DNA of 64,000 bases, taken from the NCBI GenBank assembly GCA_017634975.1, contig JAGBMJ010000025.1:62001-126000 (forward strand), in the 5' to 3' direction. The position numbers were made by a program, and so were the translations under genes. The DNA comes from Lachnospiraceae bacterium. Its GTDB lineage: Bacteria; Bacillota; Clostridia; Lachnospirales; Lachnospiraceae. The notes under the pieces are model-generated. The model did not search any database, was not told where the DNA came from, and saw only the letters and a list, made by a program, of their open reading frames with translations. Positions 34,788 to 43,859 of the stretch are shown here, piece after piece. The first letter of the stretch is position 1, and each line of letters opens with the position of its first letter.

Positions 34788-35345
34788 ATGACTTATGAAG
34801 AGATCGTCGGCTATGTAAAGAAGAAGGCTGCGAAGGCAGATGCAAAGAATTTCGGTTCTGTTGCAGTCCAGATTGATATTACGGGCGAGGGCGAAGGCGC
34901 TTTCTATGTAGCAGTTGCAGATGGAAAGGTCGATGTTCAGCCGTATGAGTATTTTGATCACAATGCAAAGGTGATCGCAGACGGAAATGATTTCATTGCA
35001 TTTCTGGATGGCAAGAAGGGTGCAGAGGTTCTGACCGTTGCCGGAGATGAGAATGCTGTAGCGATCGTAAAGAGCTTCGCTGCTGCAGAAAAGGCACCGG
35101 TAAAGAAGGCTGAAAAGCCTGCTGCAGAGAAGAAAGCACCGGCAAAGAAAGCGGAGCCGAAGAAGGCAGCAGCAAAGCCGGCAGAGAAGAAGGAAGAAGT
35201 AAAGAAAGTTGAGCCTGTAAAGGCAGAAGTGAAGAAAGCAGAAGCAAAGCCTGCTGCAGAGAAGAAAGCACCGGCAAAGAAGGCAGAGCCGAAGAAAGCC
35301 GTTGCAAAGCCGGCAGCTAAGAAAACTCCTGCAAAGAAGAAATAA
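34788..35345 (+). CDS. SCP2-like domain protein with histone-H1-like Lys/Ala/Pro tail
   Basis: Residues 1-102 form a compact domain resembling SCP2 sterol-carrier-like folds (VAVQIDITGEGEGAFYVAVADGKVDVQPY; DGNDFIAFLDGKKGAE). Residues 103-185 are almost only Lys, Ala, Pro, Glu and Val in AAEKKAPAKKAEPKKA-type repeats, ending PAKKTPAKKK. Such tails bind DNA or other polyanions and are disordered. It has a consensus promoter, a strong ribosome site and its own terminator, so it should be abundant. A nucleoid or lipid link is possible; no function is proven for this pairing. Confidence 0.7.
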   Translation: MTYEEIVGYVKKKAAKADAKNFGSVAVQIDITGEGEGAFYVAVADGKVDVQPYEYFDHNAKVIADGNDFIAFLDGKKGAEVLTVAGDENAVAIVKSFAAAEKAPVKKAEKPAAEKKAPAKKAEPKKAAAKPAEKKEEVKKVEPVKAEVKKAEAKPAAEKKAPAKKAEPKKAVAKPAAKKTPAKKK

Positions 35346-35389
35346 GTAAAGCTATAGCCGAACTTTTCTAAGCGTATAAGATATTTCAG

Positions 35390-35420
35390 CAGAGGAAACC
35401 GTTGTTTCCTCTGTTTTTTT
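35390..35420 (+). terminator. Terminator of the SCP2/H1-like gene
   Basis: CAGAGGAAAC (35390-35399), 4-base loop, GTTTCCTCTG (35404-35413), then TTTTTTT. Confidence 0.92.
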
Positions 35421-35441
35421 ACATTATAAGTCTATAGTAAT

Positions 35442-35500
35442 GAGCCATGGGGACGGTTCTTGTGGCCCATTTTAAGCCGGAGAACCGTCCCTGTGGTTCA
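35442..35500. repeat. Dispersed palindromic repeat family A, copy 3
   Basis: GAGCCATGGGGACGGTTCT ... AGCCGGAGAACCGTCCC, diverged at the ends. From here to 35611 I see no gene or other feature. Confidence 0.8.
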
Positions 35501-35611
35501 TTTTGTGCGGCGATGAGAGTCGACCCAAAAAAAAGAGTGCCAGCCGGAACGGTTATCAGGGACAACTCGTCTTTGCTGACACTATTTTACATTCTATCAG
35601 GAAAACTGCGC

Positions 35612-35685
35612 TGCAATTCCTGTAAAGCAAAAGCTCGCCGGGGTGCCTTGCAATTCCATTAAAGCAAAAGTTAAACGGGGACGCT
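35612..35685. repeat. Two imperfect 37-bp tandem repeats
   Basis: Units at 35612-35648 and 35649-35685 share TGCAATTCC..TAAAGCAAAAG and CGGGG. They lie directly after the stop of the DUF1858 gene on the other strand. Confidence 0.6.
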
Positions 35686-35687
35686 GA

Positions 35688-35903
35688 TCACAGCTCGGCG
35701 TCGTTGTTGACTGCTTCCAGCAGATCTTCCACGTCGAAGCCGTGTACCATAGCAGCTTCTTCCAGGGTCTCGCCCTGGGAGGCCGGGCAGCTGAAACAGA
35801 ACATGCCTGCATTCATCAGGACCGTTGCGATCTCCGGCTTGGTCACCAGAGCTTCACCGATCGTCATATCCTTTGTGATCATGATTTTCTTTTCTTCTTC
35901 CAT
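35688..35903 (-). CDS. DUF1858 redox-disulfide protein
   Basis: The 71-aa protein has the DUF1858 pattern. [27 protein letters not shown] is followed by a CxxC pair (Cys36, Cys39 in CFSCP) and a helical end [12 protein letters not shown]. The domain occurs alone or attached to hybrid-cluster and other redox proteins in anaerobes, and may do disulphide or metal chemistry. AAAGGA lies 7 bases before the ATG. A longer open frame that starts at 36128 runs through a repeat and is unlikely. Confidence 0.85.
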   Translation of the reverse strand: MEEEKKIMITKDMTIGEALVTKPEIATVLMNAGMFCFSCPASQGETLEEAAMVHGFDVEDLLEAVNNDAEL

Positions 35904-35999
35904 AAATATATCCTTTCTGTGCGTATCTGTAATGATAGTAATAACATCTTCAAGTACTATAGCATAGAAGAAGGCAAACTGCAAGTCGATGATAAGAGT

Positions 36000-36055
36000 G
36001 AGCCGGAGAACCGTCCCTGTGGCCCAAAATGAGCCGGAGAACCGTCCCCATGGCG
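36000..36055. repeat. Repeat family A, copy 4, rearranged
   Basis: Two half-elements in the same orientation: AGCCGGAGAACCGTCCC TGTGGC, then the same again with CATGGC. Other copies have the halves inverted. Confidence 0.75.
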
Positions 36056-36081
36056 GGCACGATAAAGGGGGATCTGAATAT

Positions 36082-36111
36082 TTGACAAAGCAAAAGCAGC
36101 ATGCATATAAT
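36082..36111 (+). promoter_or_regulatory. Promoter for the 36147 gene
   Basis: TTGACA (36082-36087), 18-bp spacer, TATAAT (36106-36111). Confidence 0.75.
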
Positions 36112-36146
36112 ATAATATCTATAGGCAATTCTAGGGAGGGGAGATT

Positions 36147-38129
36147 ATGGACAACAACCTGAACAACATTCCGGAAAACAATGGTACGTCCGTGAATGGC
36201 AGCAACACTCCGGCGGAAAACAGCAGCGGTATGAATACGGCCGGCACATCCGATTATACCGGGGCGGCGAATAATGGCGGGATCCTGAACGGGTACGTGA
36301 TGAACAGCGATCCGGGATATACGCAGAGTTTTGCGCAGGGCAACCCGAATGGTGCGGAGCCGCAGAATTCGAAGCAGAAATCCAAGGTGCTTCCGATCGT
36401 GTTGGGAGCGGCAGGTGTGGTTGTTGTGGCTGCTGCGGTATTGGGTTTTGTATTCCGCGGAGCGCTGGCGAACGGCTGGGCGCGCCTGACCAAGTCACCG
36501 GAGGAATATACCCGTTATGTGCTGGAGAAAAATCTGCTCGATAATGATCTGATGTGGAAAGGCTATGACGAGTCCTATAAGCAGGTGGCCGATCTGAAGG
36601 GGATGAAGCTCAGTGGCGAGGTCCGCATGGAGCTTTCCAAAGATGTGATCAATATGGTCGAGGATGCTTATACGGATTATCAGAACACACGATACAGCAG
36701 TTACGGCGGTTATGAGTATTATGATGCCTATTATGAATACATAGAGGAAGAATGGGAAAAGGATAACTATGATTATCTGGACTATGATGAATGGGTAAAA
36801 ACCTACGATCCGGGGGATGGTGGCGATGATGGCGGTGCACCTGCGATCCAGCTGGGAGCGCTCTCGGATATCGCTATGATCTACGAGGTGGAGCGCGGGG
36901 ATGACGCGATACGGGCGATGCAGGCACTGCAGCTGGCCGATAAGGAGTATCTGCTGACCATGAACGAGATCTACGATTCCGACAAGCATGAACTGTATCT
37001 GCAGATGCCGGAGATCAACAAGGACTATGCGAAGCTGGAGCTGGAAGAGATCGCGGATCAGGATGATCTGGAGGAGCTGGATAATGTTCTCTTTGGAACC
37101 GATGTGAAAGCAGTGATGATGGATCCGAAGACCGCCAGGAGCGTATCTAACCGCTACTTTGATCTGCTGGTCTCCAAGATCGATGATGTGGAGGAGAAGA
37201 AAGATACCTTTGAAGCGGCCGGACAGGAGCAGAAGTGCCTTACCCTGAAATTTACGGTGGATGGGGATATGATCAAAGAAACCGGTGTGGAACTGTGCGA
37301 AACCCTGAGCGATGACGGCGAGCTGCGAAGCTATTTTACCGATTATGCCAAAAGCTACCTGCCGACGGAAGATGTGGATGATATGTGGGAAGAGCTGTCG
37401 GATCAGCTGAAGCAGACCGCGGAAGAGATCGAAGATGCGGATATTGATACCGAGATGGAATGCACGCTGTATGTGGACAATATCGGTCAGATCATCGGTG
37501 TTAAGTTTATGGATGAGAAGGAAGAAAACGGCTTCCTCTGCGGATATGTCGTGAAGAGCGGCAAGTTGAATTTCGAACTGTCCTGTATGAAAGACGATGA
37601 GGAGATCGTGAATCTGGAGGGCATCGGAAAGCTTGGAAAATCCGGTGTGACGGCAGACTTTGACCTCACGATCCGCGCGCAGGGGCTGAAAAAGAAGATC
37701 TCATTTGCTCTGGAGAATATGACGCCGAAGGGCGGTGTGTTCACAATGGAACTGAACCAGTTCTATAAACTGGCTCAGCTGGCGGGAGTGGTCGATGATG
37801 AGGAAGATGACTATGCGAAACTGATCAAGGACGCTACGCTGCGCATCGAATATCATTCGGACGGTAAGAAAATGGATGGTTCCGTAGGGATCTTAAATGA
37901 CGGAGATAAAGTGGCATACGTGAGCTGGAAGAGCGAAGTGGCGAATGCCGGAACGATCGAAATGCCTTCTTCCAAGGAGTCGGAAAAGATTACGGACGAA
38001 TACGAGATGATGGAGTATCTGGAGGACTGTGACCTGGATTTGTTTGTGGATAAGCTGGAGGAACTTGGCCTGCCGAAGGAAGCCGCCGATGAGCTGCGCG
38101 AAGAGTTCGAAGATATCGAGTATTATTAA
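36147..38129 (+). CDS. Large membrane-anchored extracytoplasmic protein, unknown function
   Basis: The 660-aa protein starts with about 75 Asn/Gly/Ser-rich residues. One membrane helix follows ([23 protein letters not shown], about 81-104), and the remaining 550 residues are very acidic and probably outside. A Tyr/Asp/Glu-rich stretch ([21 protein letters not shown]) lies near 190. The later part has beta-like alternation and no catalytic motif that I can name. The layout (disordered N-terminus, single helix, large exterior) resembles DUF-type envelope proteins of Lachnospiraceae. GGGAGGGG precedes the ATG; promoter and terminator make it a single-gene unit. Confidence 0.65.
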   Translation: MDNNLNNIPENNGTSVNGSNTPAENSSGMNTAGTSDYTGAANNGGILNGYVMNSDPGYTQSFAQGNPNGAEPQNSKQKSKVLPIVLGAAGVVVVAAAVLGFVFRGALANGWARLTKSPEEYTRYVLEKNLLDNDLMWKGYDESYKQVADLKGMKLSGEVRMELSKDVINMVEDAYTDYQNTRYSSYGGYEYYDAYYEYIEEEWEKDNYDYLDYDEWVKTYDPGDGGDDGGAPAIQLGALSDIAMIYEVERGDDAIRAMQALQLADKEYLLTMNEIYDSDKHELYLQMPEINKDYAKLELEEIADQDDLEELDNVLFGTDVKAVMMDPKTARSVSNRYFDLLVSKIDDVEEKKDTFEAAGQEQKCLTLKFTVDGDMIKETGVELCETLSDDGELRSYFTDYAKSYLPTEDVDDMWEELSDQLKQTAEEIEDADIDTEMECTLYVDNIGQIIGVKFMDEKEENGFLCGYVVKSGKLNFELSCMKDDEEIVNLEGIGKLGKSGVTADFDLTIRAQGLKKKISFALENMTPKGGVFTMELNQFYKLAQLAGVVDDEEDDYAKLIKDATLRIEYHSDGKKMDGSVGILNDGDKVAYVSWKSEVANAGTIEMPSSKESEKITDEYEMMEYLEDCDLDLFVDKLEELGLPKEAADELREEFEDIEYY

Positions 38130-38135
38130 AAAACG

Positions 38136-38170
38136 CTGTTCGGGATCTTTGCGGTTCCGAACAGTTCTTT
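38136..38170 (+). terminator. Terminator of the 36147 gene
   Basis: CTGTTCGG (38136-38143) pairs with CCGAACAG (38157-38164), followed by TTCTTT. Confidence 0.75.
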
Positions 38171-38243
38171 ACATTATAAGAAATTGCTGACGCAGGGGTT
38201 CCGCGAGGGAATCCTATGAACATAAAGAAAGGGGTTACGGAAT

Positions 38244-39176
38244 ATGAGTACATTTGCAGTAGCAGGGATCACACAGCTGGAGACGATCATAAACGTGGGA
38301 GAGATCCCGATCAAGTATCAGCCGCTGACCAGTGAGCGGAACAGCATCCATATTGCACCGGGCGGCGATGCATATAATGAGACGCTGGCGCTCAAGTGGC
38401 TGGGGGATGAAGCCTTGCTGCTTTCCCTGGTGGGGCGGGATCAGGACATGAGCATCTTCAATCCGGCGGGGCGCAAGGTGACGATCTCGACCGAGTATAT
38501 GATGCCGCTTCTGGAAGAGATGCCGATGCAGGTGATCCTCTGCGATAAGGAGCGCCGGCAGCAGATCTTTGAAGATATCAAAGGACTGCGTGAGGTGAAC
38601 TACGATATGTCCATGGTGGCACCCCTGATCGCGCGCTGCGATATGCTGGTCCTTTCCAATGCGAATTTCTGCCGGCCGTTCATCAAGGTGGCACAGCGTT
38701 ACCACCGCCCGATCGCGGTCAATGTGCATGAATATCTGAAGGAAAAAGAGAATTACAACAAAGACTTTTTGAAAGCGGCGAGTGTGCTGTATTTCAGTGA
38801 TGATACGATCCACGAAGATCCGTTTGAATTTGTGGCGGATATCGCAAACCGTTATAAGTCGGAGATCATCATTCTCGGACAGGGAGCGAAGGGGCTGGTC
38901 CTGTACGACCGCGCAAGGAATATCAACGTACATTATAACAGTGTGAAGACCAATGAAGTGGTGAATACGGCAGGCGCCGGAAATGCACTGCTGGCATGCT
39001 TTCTGCACCGATACCTGGAATGTGCGGATTCGACGGTGGCGATCAAAGATGCACTGCTGTTTGCCTCCTACAAGATCGGTTATGTGGGAACTTCCGCGGG
39101 ATTTTTGACCGAGGAACAGCTGGATCAGTGGCGCAACCTGATCTGGGGGATCAATGCTCAGGGAGTGACGTCCTGA
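38244..39176 (+). CDS. PfkB/ribokinase-like protein with altered catalytic motif
   Basis: The 310-aa protein has the ribokinase fold. It has an N-terminal strand, GGDAYNETLALKWLG matching the GGAxxNvA sugar-binding motif, and a C-terminal anion-hole motif. The family's DTxGAGD reads NTAGAGN (241-247), so the catalytic base Asp is Asn247. PfkB enzymes use that Asp to activate the sugar hydroxyl. The protein may be a weak kinase, a sugar sensor or inactive. AAAGGGG precedes the ATG. Its 3' end overlaps the converging gene by 19 bases. Confidence 0.78.
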   Translation: MSTFAVAGITQLETIINVGEIPIKYQPLTSERNSIHIAPGGDAYNETLALKWLGDEALLLSLVGRDQDMSIFNPAGRKVTISTEYMMPLLEEMPMQVILCDKERRQQIFEDIKGLREVNYDMSMVAPLIARCDMLVLSNANFCRPFIKVAQRYHRPIAVNVHEYLKEKENYNKDFLKAASVLYFSDDTIHEDPFEFVADIANRYKSEIIILGQGAKGLVLYDRARNINVHYNSVKTNEVVNTAGAGNALLACFLHRYLECADSTVAIKDALLFASYKIGYVGTSAGFLTEEQLDQWRNLIWGINAQGVTS

Positions 39177-39796
39177 GGATCCGGGGTGTTTTTCATCTCT
39201 TCGAGGGAGCGCACGATCGCGCCGGATAATGCAGAGTTTAATGCGGCAGCTTTGGGGATCAGATCATCGATCTTCTCCGGGCTGCCGTTTTTCCTATACA
39301 GATCGCCCAGCAGCTTGTAGGTGGAGCTGATGTCGGTTTTGGTCTCTACGGCAAATTCCAGGACGCGGATGGCATCGGCGGTCTGCTCCTTTCGTACCAG
39401 ATATTCTGCCAGAGTCTGCAGGGCTCTGGCGAGCAGCGTGTAGTTCTGGTCGAAGTGGGATAAGGCTGGCAGGTTGGCAGCGCCAAAGGAGAGCTTCAGA
39501 TCGGTATTGGAGATACCGGTAAAGTTGACGATCTGCTCCTCTTTTAAGCTGTTTAAGATCGTCATTGCCTCTGCGGCATCGGGATCGTCCTGCTCGTTAC
39601 AGGCAAAGGAAAAAAAGTCTTCGGGGATACGGATGTATTGCAGATCTTCCAGGGATTGTTTGCGTACCAGGTTGGATGCCTGCTCCTTTTTCCAGAACTC
39701 TTCGAGCGGCGCTTTCATCTCACGGTCGCTCTTTTTGTTCGCGGCAAACATGAGAATAATAAACAGTACAACTATTGTCAAAACGGGAAATACCAT
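39158..39796 (-). CDS. Membrane-anchored helical (TPR-like) protein, unknown
   Basis: The 212-aa protein has one N-terminal membrane helix (VFPVLTIVVLFIILMFAA). A mostly helical body follows, whose last 100 residues look like TPR pairs (LLARALQTLAEYLVRKEQTADAIRVLEFAVE; STYKLLGDLYRKNGS). GGAGAG lies 8 bases before the ATG. It converges on and slightly overlaps the PfkB-like gene. No function can be assigned; scaffold for envelope proteins is a guess. Confidence 0.6.
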   Translation of the reverse strand: MVFPVLTIVVLFIILMFAANKKSDREMKAPLEEFWKKEQASNLVRKQSLEDLQYIRIPEDFFSFACNEQDDPDAAEAMTILNSLKEEQIVNFTGISNTDLKLSFGAANLPALSHFDQNYTLLARALQTLAEYLVRKEQTADAIRVLEFAVETKTDISSTYKLLGDLYRKNGSPEKIDDLIPKAAALNSALSGAIVRSLEEMKNTPDPQDVTP

Positions 39797-39852
39797 GTAT
39801 AATACTCTCCAACGTGGGTTTTTGTGTTTTATCTAAAAATGAGGTAGAAATT

Positions 39853-39963
39853 ATGTTTAATATGCACAGTAATAAAAACAAAAAAGTTCTTACCACTATT
39901 ATGATCATCATTCTGACATTGGCTATGGTGCTGCCTACAGTCGCTGCAGCGCTGGCTATGTGA
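39853..39963 (+). CDS. Very small single-helix membrane peptide
   Basis: The 36-aa reading frame (MFNMHSNKNKKVL then a hydrophobic run TTIMIIILTLAMVLPTVAAALAM) has GAGGT 9 bases upstream. It lies 39 bases before the VanW gene in the same direction. A positive N-terminus followed by one helix fits an inner-membrane peptide or a bare signal peptide. No homologous family is recognised from sequence alone. Confidence 0.55.
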   Translation: MFNMHSNKNKKVLTTIMIIILTLAMVLPTVAAALAM

Positions 39964-40002
39964 TCAATTCTCGATTTTATCGTACTTTTTGAGGGAACGC
40001 AA

Positions 40003-41652
40003 GTGAAAAAGAATAGAAGGAAACAGAGGAGAAGGAAGCAGAAAGTCTGGCTTCCGCTGGTTTTATTGGGCGTTGCGGGAGCAGCGGCTGTTTTTTGGTA
40101 TTCGTCATCGACCCGTGCAGTAGCGGTACAGACGGATCATAAGGCATATTACCTGGAAGGTGTGAGTGGTGAAGAAGACCGGGACCAGATCAGTGTGATG
40201 CGGGATGCGGTAGTGTATCCCGGTGTGCATGTAGGCGCGGTAGATATTTCCGGCATGACCATCGAGCAGGCGGCGGAAGCAGTGGAAAACTACTATACGC
40301 AGGTCTGCGAAGCGGAAGTGACGCTGATCGCGGCACAGAATACTCCGGTCACGGTGAAACTGAGTGACCTGGCGCCGTACTGGGAGAACCGGGAGGTGCT
40401 GGATGATCTGCTGGAACTGACCGACGGCAACGATGTGATCGACCGTTATATGATGAAGAAAGACATTGCGCAGAACGGTATGGATCTGCCGCTGGCGATC
40501 TCTTTTGACAAAGAAACGGTGGTGGAGTTCCTGCAGAAGAACTGCTCGATCTATGATGTACCGTTGCAGAACGCTACTCTTAGGAGAGAGAACGGACAGT
40601 TTATCGTTGAAGAAGGACAGGCCGGCGAAGGCGTCAATCTGGCGGAAGCCGCCGGTATGATCCAGGGCGGACTGTTTGAGGAAGTGGTAGCCGGCAATAC
40701 ACAGATCGTGCTGCCGCTGGAGGAGCTTTATCCGATGGGACAGGCGGAAGAACTGGCGCAGGTCAAGGATCTGCTGGGTACGTTTACGACCAGCTTTTCG
40801 TCTTCCGGTGCAGCCCGCAGTACCAATGTATCCAACGGCTGTCATCTGATCGACGGAACGCTGCTGTATCCGGGGGAAGAATTTTCGGCGTATAACACGA
40901 TCAAGCCCTTTACCGAAGAGAACGGTTACCGTCTGGCAGGTTCCTATCTGAACGGTAAAGTCGTGGAAAGCCTCGGCGGCGGTATCTGTCAGGTTTCTTC
41001 CACGCTGTACAATGCCGTGCTGCGTGCGGAATTGCAGGTAACGGAGCGGCATAACCATTCGATGGTGGTCACTTACGTGGATAAGTCGGCGGATGCGGCG
41101 ATCGCGGAGTCGGCCGGAAAGGACTTCCGGTTTGTCAACAATACGGAGCATCCTATTTATATCGAAGGATATACGAGTGACAAGAAGATCACCTTCAATG
41201 TATACGGTGTGGAGACCAGGGATCCGGGCAGAAGAGTCAGCTTTGAGAGCGAAGTGGTATCGGAGAATCCGCCCAAGAATGAGTCGATCATAGCAGACGG
41301 CGGCCAGGTGGTCGGATATGTGAGCGTGACCAATGCGCACATCGGTTATCAGGCAAGACTCTGGAAGGTGGTAACGCAGAACGGCAAGGAGATCGAGCGT
41401 TCTGTGGTGAATGAGAGCAAGTATAACCCGAGCCCCCGTACGGCGGTAGTGGGTATTGCGGCAGCCGATCCGAACTATACGGCGATGATGCAGCAGGCGA
41501 TCGCTACCGGATCTATCGACCAGTGCAAGCAGACGGCAGCGGCGATCAAGGCGCATCAGGCGGAGCAGGAGGCACTGGCGGCGCAGATGGCAGCCGAGGT
41601 ACCGGTGGTAACGGAAGTGACGGCAGCCCAGAGCGATTCGGTGGCCCCGTAA
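40003..41652 (+). CDS. VanW-family envelope protein
   Basis: The 549-aa protein has a basic N-terminus, a membrane helix (about 15-33), and two YoaR-like putative peptidoglycan-binding modules (VGAVDISGMTIEQAAEAVENYY and following). The VanW domain follows (about 270-400; LYPGEEFSAYNTIKPFTEENGY, GGGICQVSSTLYNAVLRAEL, ERHNHS), then a short beta domain. An Ala/Gln-rich C-terminal tail ends the protein. The start is GTG at 40003 with GAGGG upstream. VanW proteins sit on the outer face of the membrane; the function is unknown although the domain was first seen in a vancomycin-resistance cluster. Confidence 0.88.
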   Translation: MKKNRRKQRRRKQKVWLPLVLLGVAGAAAVFWYSSSTRAVAVQTDHKAYYLEGVSGEEDRDQISVMRDAVVYPGVHVGAVDISGMTIEQAAEAVENYYTQVCEAEVTLIAAQNTPVTVKLSDLAPYWENREVLDDLLELTDGNDVIDRYMMKKDIAQNGMDLPLAISFDKETVVEFLQKNCSIYDVPLQNATLRRENGQFIVEEGQAGEGVNLAEAAGMIQGGLFEEVVAGNTQIVLPLEELYPMGQAEELAQVKDLLGTFTTSFSSSGAARSTNVSNGCHLIDGTLLYPGEEFSAYNTIKPFTEENGYRLAGSYLNGKVVESLGGGICQVSSTLYNAVLRAELQVTERHNHSMVVTYVDKSADAAIAESAGKDFRFVNNTEHPIYIEGYTSDKKITFNVYGVETRDPGRRVSFESEVVSENPPKNESIIADGGQVVGYVSVTNAHIGYQARLWKVVTQNGKEIERSVVNESKYNPSPRTAVVGIAAADPNYTAMMQQAIATGSIDQCKQTAAAIKAHQAEQEALAAQMAAEVPVVTEVTAAQSDSVAP

Positions 41653-41653
41653 G

Positions 41654-42163
41654 ATGGATATCATCGTAACCGCACCGGTGGCGTTGCACGCCACCATGAT
41701 GGCGGCAAGGGATCACAGGGAAGAACTGTTAAAACGGTATGCGCCGGCCTATGTACAAAAGGCTCTGGAGATTGAGCGCTACGCTGTGGCCAAACCGGAG
41801 ATCGCATCGGACAGTGCTGTCAGCATTGTATTTTGCCGCGAGATCGCAAAGGGCGGTGTCGAAGCCGCACTCTGGGAACTGGCGGAAGAAGCGAAAGCAG
41901 GCCTGCGCGTGGAGCTGCGGGATATCCCGATCCGGCAGGAGACGGTGGAAGTCTTTAATACGCTGGATCTGGATCCTTATATCCTGGATTCGTGCGGAAG
42001 CTGGCTGCTGTTTGCAAACGACGGGGCGGCGGTATTGGCGCAGCTGCAGGAGCAGGGCTGCACGGAAGCTGCCGTGATCGGTTATACCACGAAGGATAAG
42101 AAAAGATTGCTGTATTACAGCGGGGTGGAGCGTTTTTTACTCCCACCGAAGAGATATTTATAA
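41654..42163 (+). CDS. AIR-synthase/HypE C-terminal-like domain protein
   Basis: The 169-aa protein resembles the C-terminal half of the PurM/HypE/ThiL fold. It has ALWELAEEAKAGLRVEL, the turn LDSCGSWLLFAN and VLAQLQEQGCTEAAVIGY. The ATP-binding N-terminal domain that makes these enzymes active is missing, so a kinase-like or synthase activity is not expected. It begins one base after the VanW stop and leads into the Lrp gene 17 bases on. Function unknown. Confidence 0.55.
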   Translation: MDIIVTAPVALHATMMAARDHREELLKRYAPAYVQKALEIERYAVAKPEIASDSAVSIVFCREIAKGGVEAALWELAEEAKAGLRVELRDIPIRQETVEVFNTLDLDPYILDSCGSWLLFANDGAAVLAQLQEQGCTEAAVIGYTTKDKKRLLYYSGVERFLLPPKRYL

Positions 42164-42180
42164 AAACAGGAGGCAGTAAC

Positions 42181-42666
42181 ATGTTACGCGAAGAAATCTT
42201 AACTACGATCGAAAAGAACAGTCGTGTAGATGTGCACGAACTGGCGGTGCGTCTGGGCAGCACGGATGAGATGATCGCCGCCGAGATGGCCAAAATGGAA
42301 GAAGAAGGCGTGATCTGCGGTTATCATACGATGATCGACTGGGAAAAGACCACACTGGATAAAGTAACGGCGCTGATCGAAGTGCGCGTGACACTGCAGC
42401 GCGGTCAGGGCTTTGACGGTCTGGCAGAGCGCATCTATATGTATCCGGAAGTAAAGAGCGTATATCTGATCAGTGGTGGTTATGACCTGCTGGTAACACT
42501 GGAAGGCCGTTCCATCAAGGAAGTATCCACCTTTGTATCTGACAAGCTCTCGACGATGGAGAACGTACTGAGTACGGCAACACACTTTATATTGAAGAAA
42601 TACAAAGACCATGGCACGATCATGGCAAAGAAACCGGAAGATGAAAGGCAGATGATCACACCATGA
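42181..42666 (+). CDS. Lrp/AsnC-family transcriptional regulator
   Basis: The 161-aa protein has an N-terminal winged helix-turn-helix (RVDVHELAVRLGSTDEMIAAEMAKMEEEGVI) and a C-terminal RAM ligand domain with KSVYLISGGYDLLVTLEG. Lrp proteins sense amino acids and regulate their metabolism. AGGAGG is placed before the ATG. Its end overlaps the aminotransferase start by four bases (ATGA), so the two form a coupled pair, and it probably regulates the transaminase. Confidence 0.9.
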   Translation: MLREEILTTIEKNSRVDVHELAVRLGSTDEMIAAEMAKMEEEGVICGYHTMIDWEKTTLDKVTALIEVRVTLQRGQGFDGLAERIYMYPEVKSVYLISGGYDLLVTLEGRSIKEVSTFVSDKLSTMENVLSTATHFILKKYKDHGTIMAKKPEDERQMITP

Positions 42667-43829
42667 GAAATCCGTTATGTGAAAAAGTCGTAAATATCAA
42701 ACCTTCGGGCATTCGTAAATTTTTTGATATTGCAAGCGAGATGAAGGATGCCATCTCTCTGGGTGTGGGCGAGCCGGATTTTGACACGCCGTGGCACATC
42801 CGTGATGAGGGTATCTATTCGCTGGAGCAGGGACGCACCTTCTACACGTCCAATGCAGGCCTTAAGGATCTGAAGGTCGAGATCGCCAGATACTTAAAGC
42901 GCCGCATCGGTGTAGAGTATGACTACAACCATGAGATCATGGTGACGGTCGGCGGTTCCGAGGGCATCGATATCGCGCTGCGTGCGATGATCGATCCGGG
43001 AGACGAAGTGCTGATCCCGCAGCCCAGCTACGTATCCTATGAGCCCTGTGCGATCCTGACCGGGGCAAAACCGGTGATCATCGAACTGAAGGCAGAGAAC
43101 GAATTCCGCTTAACGGCGCAGGAAGTGCGCGATGCGTGTACGGACAAGACCAAGGTACTGGTGCTGCCGTTCCCGAATAACCCGACGGGTGCGATCATGG
43201 AGAGGGCGGATCTGGAGGCGATCGCGGAGGTGATCGAGGAGAAGGATCTGTTCGTGATCTCGGATGAGATCTATTCCGAGCTGTCCTACAAGGGCGATCA
43301 TGTGTCCATTACACAGCTGCCGGGAATGAAAGAGCGTACGGTGCTGATCAACGGTTTTTCCAAAGCGTATGCGATGACCGGCTGGCGTCTGGGCTATGCC
43401 TGCGCACCGGAGATCATCTTAAAGCAGATGCTCAAGATCCACCAGTTTGCGATCATGTGCGCACCGACCACCAGCCAGTATGCGGCAGTGGAGGCGCTCA
43501 GGAACGGTGACGAAGATGTGGCAAGGATGCGTGAAGCGTACAACCAGCGCCGCCGTTTTCTGATGGATGCGTTTCAGCGTATGGGCCTGGAGTGCTTTGA
43601 ACCGTATGGCGCGTTCTATGTATTCCCGTGCATCAAAGAGTTCGGCATGACCAGCGAAGAGTTTGCTATGGCATTCCTGGAAGAGGAGAAGGTAGCAGTC
43701 GTACCGGGTACCGCATTCGGCGATTCCGGCGAAGGTTTCCTGCGTATCTCCTACGCATATTCCATCGATAATCTGAAAGTGGCCATCGGCCGGCTGGAGA
43801 AATTCATCACGAAGCTGAGAAACCGATAG
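42663..43829 (+). CDS. Class I/II PLP-dependent aminotransferase
   Basis: The 388-aa protein has the fold-type I signatures. These are GGSEGIDIALRAM, LPFPNNPTGAIM, the ISDEIYSELSY Asp that meets the PLP nitrogen, the PLP Lys in GFSKAYAMTGWRLGY and RISYA with the carboxylate Arg. It is most like aspartate/aromatic aminotransferases of the PatA group. Translationally coupled to the Lrp gene. The substrate is not certain. Confidence 0.92.
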   Translation: MRNPLCEKVVNIKPSGIRKFFDIASEMKDAISLGVGEPDFDTPWHIRDEGIYSLEQGRTFYTSNAGLKDLKVEIARYLKRRIGVEYDYNHEIMVTVGGSEGIDIALRAMIDPGDEVLIPQPSYVSYEPCAILTGAKPVIIELKAENEFRLTAQEVRDACTDKTKVLVLPFPNNPTGAIMERADLEAIAEVIEEKDLFVISDEIYSELSYKGDHVSITQLPGMKERTVLINGFSKAYAMTGWRLGYACAPEIILKQMLKIHQFAIMCAPTTSQYAAVEALRNGDEDVARMREAYNQRRRFLMDAFQRMGLECFEPYGAFYVFPCIKEFGMTSEEFAMAFLEEEKVAVVPGTAFGDSGEGFLRISYAYSIDNLKVAIGRLEKFITKLRNR

Positions 43830-43859
43830 AACCAACGGAGGAGCAGAATCACGGGCAGC

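Noticed and set aside
34993-35307. 104-aa Leu/Ser/Pro-rich minus-strand frame
   Set aside because: Shadow of the Lys/Ala repeat tail on the plus strand.
35904-36128. Longer N-terminus for the DUF1858 protein
   Set aside because: It runs through repeat family A, while the ATG at 35903 has a good ribosome site and the domain begins there.
40105-41697. 530-aa minus-strand open frame
   Set aside because: Antisense shadow of vanW; His/Arg-rich composition typical of reversed GC-rich codons.
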